Origin: Actinomycetes bacterium
GTDB lineage: Bacteria; Actinomycetota; Actinomycetes; Actinomycetales; Cellulomonadaceae
Assembly: GCA_023389455.1 (NCBI GenBank)
Contig: JAEWEJ010000409.1
Location: forward strand, 1 to 8,360
Reading direction: 5' to 3'
Length of the DNA stretch: 8,360 nt
How positions within the stretch are numbered: position 1 is the stretch's first letter; each line of letters starts with the position of its first letter. A program made the position numbers and the translations under genes. Below the pieces are notes generated by a model. It saw nothing but the letters and a program-made list of their open reading frames with translations. It was not told the DNA's origin and made no database searches. Below are positions 6,413 to 8,360 of this stretch, piece after piece.

Positions 6413-7405
6413 TCAGCTCAGGTCGCGCAGCCAGCGCAGGGTGGCCCCCGCCTGGGCGGCCTGGAACGTCCGCAGGTTCGGGATGCCGGCGGGCGACGGC
6501 TGCCCCGACGACCACGCGAAGTACCCGGCCAGGCCCGCCAGGGCGGCGCGCAGGTCGTCGACGCCCACGCCCTCGGCGGCACGGCTGCGCGCGAACAGTG
6601 TCGCGGGGTCACCGGCACCGCCCTGCAGCGCGACGCTCGGCAGCATGAACGCCAGGTCGATCCACGGGGCGCCGACGCTCGCGTGCGGCCAGTCGATGAG
6701 CCACACGCGGTCGTGGCCGTCCTCGATCATGAGGTTGTCCGCCCGCAGGTCGCCGTGCACGAGCGCGTCGCCCGCGCACACCCGCAGCGCGTCCTGCTCC
6801 CAGCGGACCAGGTCCGGCAGGTGCTCGAGCGCCCAGCGGCCCGGCTCGTCCACGAGGACGGCGACGCGCTCGCGCTCCTCGGGCGTCGCCCGCAGCATCG
6901 AGCGCCACCCGGTGAAGTCGTCGGCCAGCAGGTCGTCGGTGCGGGGCAGCTCGTGCCCGGGGACGGGCGTGCAGCACGCCAGGTCGTCGAGCGCGGAGAG
7001 CACCAGCTCGAGGTCGTCGGAGCGCCACGGCAGCTCGGGGGAGCGGCCGTGCACCGCGTCGAACCCGAGCAGCACCCAGTGGCCGTCGTCGTCCCACCAG
7101 CGCAGGGCGGGCGCGGGCACCTCGGGCGGCAGCGCCCGCGCCGCGCGGATCTCCGCGCGGGCGAGGTCGGGGGAGTGCGGGTTCTGGTCCGGGGACACCG
7201 CCTTGACGAAGACGGCGCGCCCGTCGGTGAGCTCCAGCACCGCGCAGAACCCGGGGGAGAACCCGCTGGTCGCGGACATCTCGGCCGTGACCCGGGCGCC
7301 GGCCAGGGTCTCGATGCGCTCGCGCACCGTCCGCGGCAGGTCGCGCCAGTCGAGCCGCTGCCCGCCGAAGGCCAGCGGCAGCGCCAGGACGTCGTCGGCA
7401 CTCAC
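6413..7405 (-). CDS. APH/choline-kinase-fold phosphotransferase, substrate unknown
   Basis: Encodes 330 residues from GTG 7405-7403. An in-frame ATG at 7444 would add 13 residues (PPAAPGCWQDVC) that look like read-through of promoter sequence. The lower lobe has the phosphotransferase hallmark ALVHGDLRADNLMI, with His217, catalytic Asp219 and Asn224. It is followed by VWLIDWPHASVGAPWIDLAFML, with Mg-binding Asp238 in the DFG-like position. In the upper lobe AVFVKAV supplies a candidate ATP-binding Lys68. These place it in the APH family (PF01636), which phosphorylates hydroxyls of small molecules. The family includes aminoglycoside kinases, choline and fructosamine kinases and many uncharacterised members. 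I see nothing specific to an aminoglycoside enzyme and would not call it a resistance gene. No signal peptide or membrane segment is seen. It is a single-gene unit, convergent with etfA and divergent from the cysteine desulfurase gene. Confidence 0.88.
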   Translation of the reverse strand: MSADDVLALPLAFGGQRLDWRDLPRTVRERIETLAGARVTAEMSATSGFSPGFCAVLELTDGRAVFVKAVSPDQNPHSPDLARAEIRAARALPPEVPAPALRWWDDDGHWVLLGFDAVHGRSPELPWRSDDLELVLSALDDLACCTPVPGHELPRTDDLLADDFTGWRSMLRATPEERERVAVLVDEPGRWALEHLPDLVRWEQDALRVCAGDALVHGDLRADNLMIEDGHDRVWLIDWPHASVGAPWIDLAFMLPSVALQGGAGDPATLFARSRAAEGVGVDDLRAALAGLAGYFAWSSGQPSPAGIPNLRTFQAAQAGATLRWLRDLS

Positions 7406-7417
7406 GCACACATCCTG
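7406..7417 (-). promoter_or_regulatory. Putative leaderless -10 promoter of the phosphotransferase gene
   Basis: On the minus strand CAGGAT (7417-7412) is followed by six bases (GTGTGC) and GTG 7405-7403. No Shine-Dalgarno with good spacing to this GTG is present. The surrounding 15 bases (7423-7409, minus strand) match the glgX start region at 14 positions. No -35 consensus is evident. Confidence 0.55.
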
Positions 7418-7507
7418 CCAGCATCCGGGCGCGGCGGGAGGCACCGCGCCCGCGCGGGTGCGTCGGGTGCGCCGCGGCAGGCGTCCCGGCGGCCGGCAGC
7501 ACGTTCG

Positions 7508-7520
7508 TAGACTGTGGTCC
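7508..7520 (+). promoter_or_regulatory. Putative leaderless -10 promoter of the cysteine desulfurase gene
   Basis: TAGACT (7508-7513) is a good TANNNT -10. It is followed by seven bases (GTGGTCC) and GTG 7521-7523, so the message would start at the start codon. No purine-rich ribosome binding site lies between. The spacing is the same as at etfB. Confidence 0.65.
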
Positions 7521-8360
7521 GTGAGTGCACCCCGCCCCCGTGCGGTCTACCTCGACCACGCGGCGACCACGCCGATGCGCCCCACGGCGCTCGACGTGCT
7601 GCGGGGGGCGCTGGAGCACACCGGCAACCCGTCCTCCCTGCACACCGCGGGCCGCGCGGCGCGGCGCACCGTCGAGGAGGCGCGCGAGCAGGTCGCGGCG
7701 GCGCTGGGCGCGCGTCCCAGCGAGGTGGTCTGGACCGGCGGCGGCACCGAGGCCGACAACCTCGCCGTCAAGGGGCTGTTCTGGGCGCGGCGGACGCAGG
7801 ACGCGCGTCGTCGCCGGGTCGTCGTCTCGGCCGTCGAGCACCACGCCGTCCTCGACCCGGCCTTCTGGCTCGCGGAGCACGCGGGCGCCGAGCTCGTCCT
7901 GCTGCCGGTGGACGGTGACGGCGTCGTCGACGTCGACGCGCTGCGGGCCGAGCTGGACGAGAACGGCGACGCCGTGGCGCTGGTCTCGGTCATGTGGGCG
8001 AACAACGAGGTCGGCGCCCTGCAGCCGCTCGACGACGTGGTCGCGGCCGCCCGTCGCCACGGCGTGCCCGTGCACGCCGACGCGGTCCAGGCGGTCGGGC
8101 AGGTGCCGGTCGACCTCGCGTCCTCGGGGCTCGACGCCCTGACGCTGAGCGGTCACAAGGTCGGCGGCCCGGGGTCCACCGGAGCCCTGCTGGTGCGCCG
8201 CGGCCTCGAGCTCACGCCGGTGCTGCACGGCGGCGGCCAGGAGCGGGGCATCCGCTCGGGCACGCTCGACGCCGCGCTGCTCTCGGCGTTCGCGGCGGCC
8301 GTCGCCGAGGCGGTCGACGAGCGCGCGGCGCACGCCGCCCGGGTCGGCGCACTGCGGGAC
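7521..8360 (+). CDS. iscS: Cysteine desulfurase, IscS/NifS type (3' end outside window)
   Basis: The frame is open from GTG 7521 to the last base, giving 280 residues of a protein that is normally about 380-400. It uses PLP to remove sulfur from L-cysteine as an enzyme-bound persulfide for tRNA thiolation and/or Fe-S cluster assembly. VYLDHAATTPM (9-19) is the family start. GNPSSLH lies at 35-41, TGGGTEADNLAVKG at 72-85 and SAVEHHAV at 103-110, with ring-stacking His107. ANNEVGALQP is at 160-169 and HADAVQAVGQ at 185-194, with PLP-nitrogen Asp187. SGHK at 210-213 carries the Schiff-base Lys213, and GGGQERGIRSGT is at 237-248. The catalytic cysteine loop is beyond the edge, so group I or II features cannot be checked there. 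Placement after etfBA recalls the mycobacterial fixAB ... iscS-trmU order, where mnmA/trmU follows. That suggests a role as sulfur donor for tRNA 2-thiouridine, which is an inference. Confidence 0.95.
   Translation, partial: MSAPRPRAVYLDHAATTPMRPTALDVLRGALEHTGNPSSLHTAGRAARRTVEEAREQVAAALGARPSEVVWTGGGTEADNLAVKGLFWARRTQDARRRRVVVSAVEHHAVLDPAFWLAEHAGAELVLLPVDGDGVVDVDALRAELDENGDAVALVSVMWANNEVGALQPLDDVVAAARRHGVPVHADAVQAVGQVPVDLASSGLDALTLSGHKVGGPGSTGALLVRRGLELTPVLHGGGQERGIRSGTLDAALLSAFAAAVAEAVDERAAHAARVGALRD

Noticed and set aside
6413..7405. Calling the phosphotransferase an aminoglycoside resistance gene
   Set aside because: The HGDxRxxN and IDW motifs define only the broad APH fold. There is no mobile context and nothing substrate-specific.
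6609..8333. 574-codon minus-strand open frame across the phosphotransferase and cysteine desulfurase genes
   Set aside because: It is out of frame with the phosphotransferase and antisense to the cysteine desulfurase. The composition is low-complexity Arg/Ala and both overlapped genes have clear catalytic motifs.
1..8360. CRISPR array, IS element, prophage, tRNA or riboswitch
   Set aside because: No regularly spaced repeats, transposase or integrase motifs, tRNA-like sequence or long structured leader was seen. Gaps between genes are all under 120 bases.

Overview
The window comes from a very GC-rich genome with strong G/C bias at third codon positions, several GTG starts, and TANNNT-type -10 boxes placed 6-7 bases before start codons. 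This points to an actinobacterium. A Micrococcales/Cellulomonadaceae-like host is my inference from overall resemblance, not a proven assignment. Base composition looks uniform, and I see no mobile element, CRISPR array, tRNA or rRNA.

Layout: (1) 1-449, + strand, the last ~148 codons of an alpha-glucan (glycogen) phosphorylase, whose tail carries an acidic insertion made of a 30-bp tandem repeat. (2) 510-2165, - strand, an FAD-binding dehydrogenase of the fumarate reductase/ketosteroid dehydrogenase superfamily. (3) 2192-4402, - strand, the glycogen debranching enzyme GlgX, 26 bases upstream of the FAD gene. (4) 4492-5286 and 5336-6316, + strand, an etfB-etfA operon encoding both subunits of electron transfer flavoprotein, divergent from glgX. 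(5) 6413-7405, - strand, an APH/choline-kinase-fold phosphotransferase, convergent with etfA across two GC-rich hairpins. (6) 7521 to the window end, + strand, the first 280 codons of an IscS/NifS-type cysteine desulfurase, divergent from the phosphotransferase.

Functionally, the left part is glycogen/maltodextrin breakdown: phosphorylase shortens the outer chains and GlgX removes the remaining alpha-1,6 stubs. An unrelated flavoprotein gene sits between these two genes. The right part is the actinobacterial etfB-etfA ... cysteine desulfurase neighbourhood. From memory of the mycobacterial fixA-fixB ... iscS-trmU order, a tRNA 2-thiouridylase gene (mnmA) would be expected just beyond the right edge. 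The kinase-fold gene in between is the least conventional member.

The content is mostly housekeeping, and I do not see a new multi-gene system. The most interesting signals are regulatory. All five visible transcription-unit-first genes look leaderless, while the only internal operon gene (etfA) has a strong Shine-Dalgarno. glgX and the unrelated phosphotransferase share a nearly identical 15-base box in the same phase to their GTG starts. The repeat-expanded acidic tail of the phosphorylase is also unusual.
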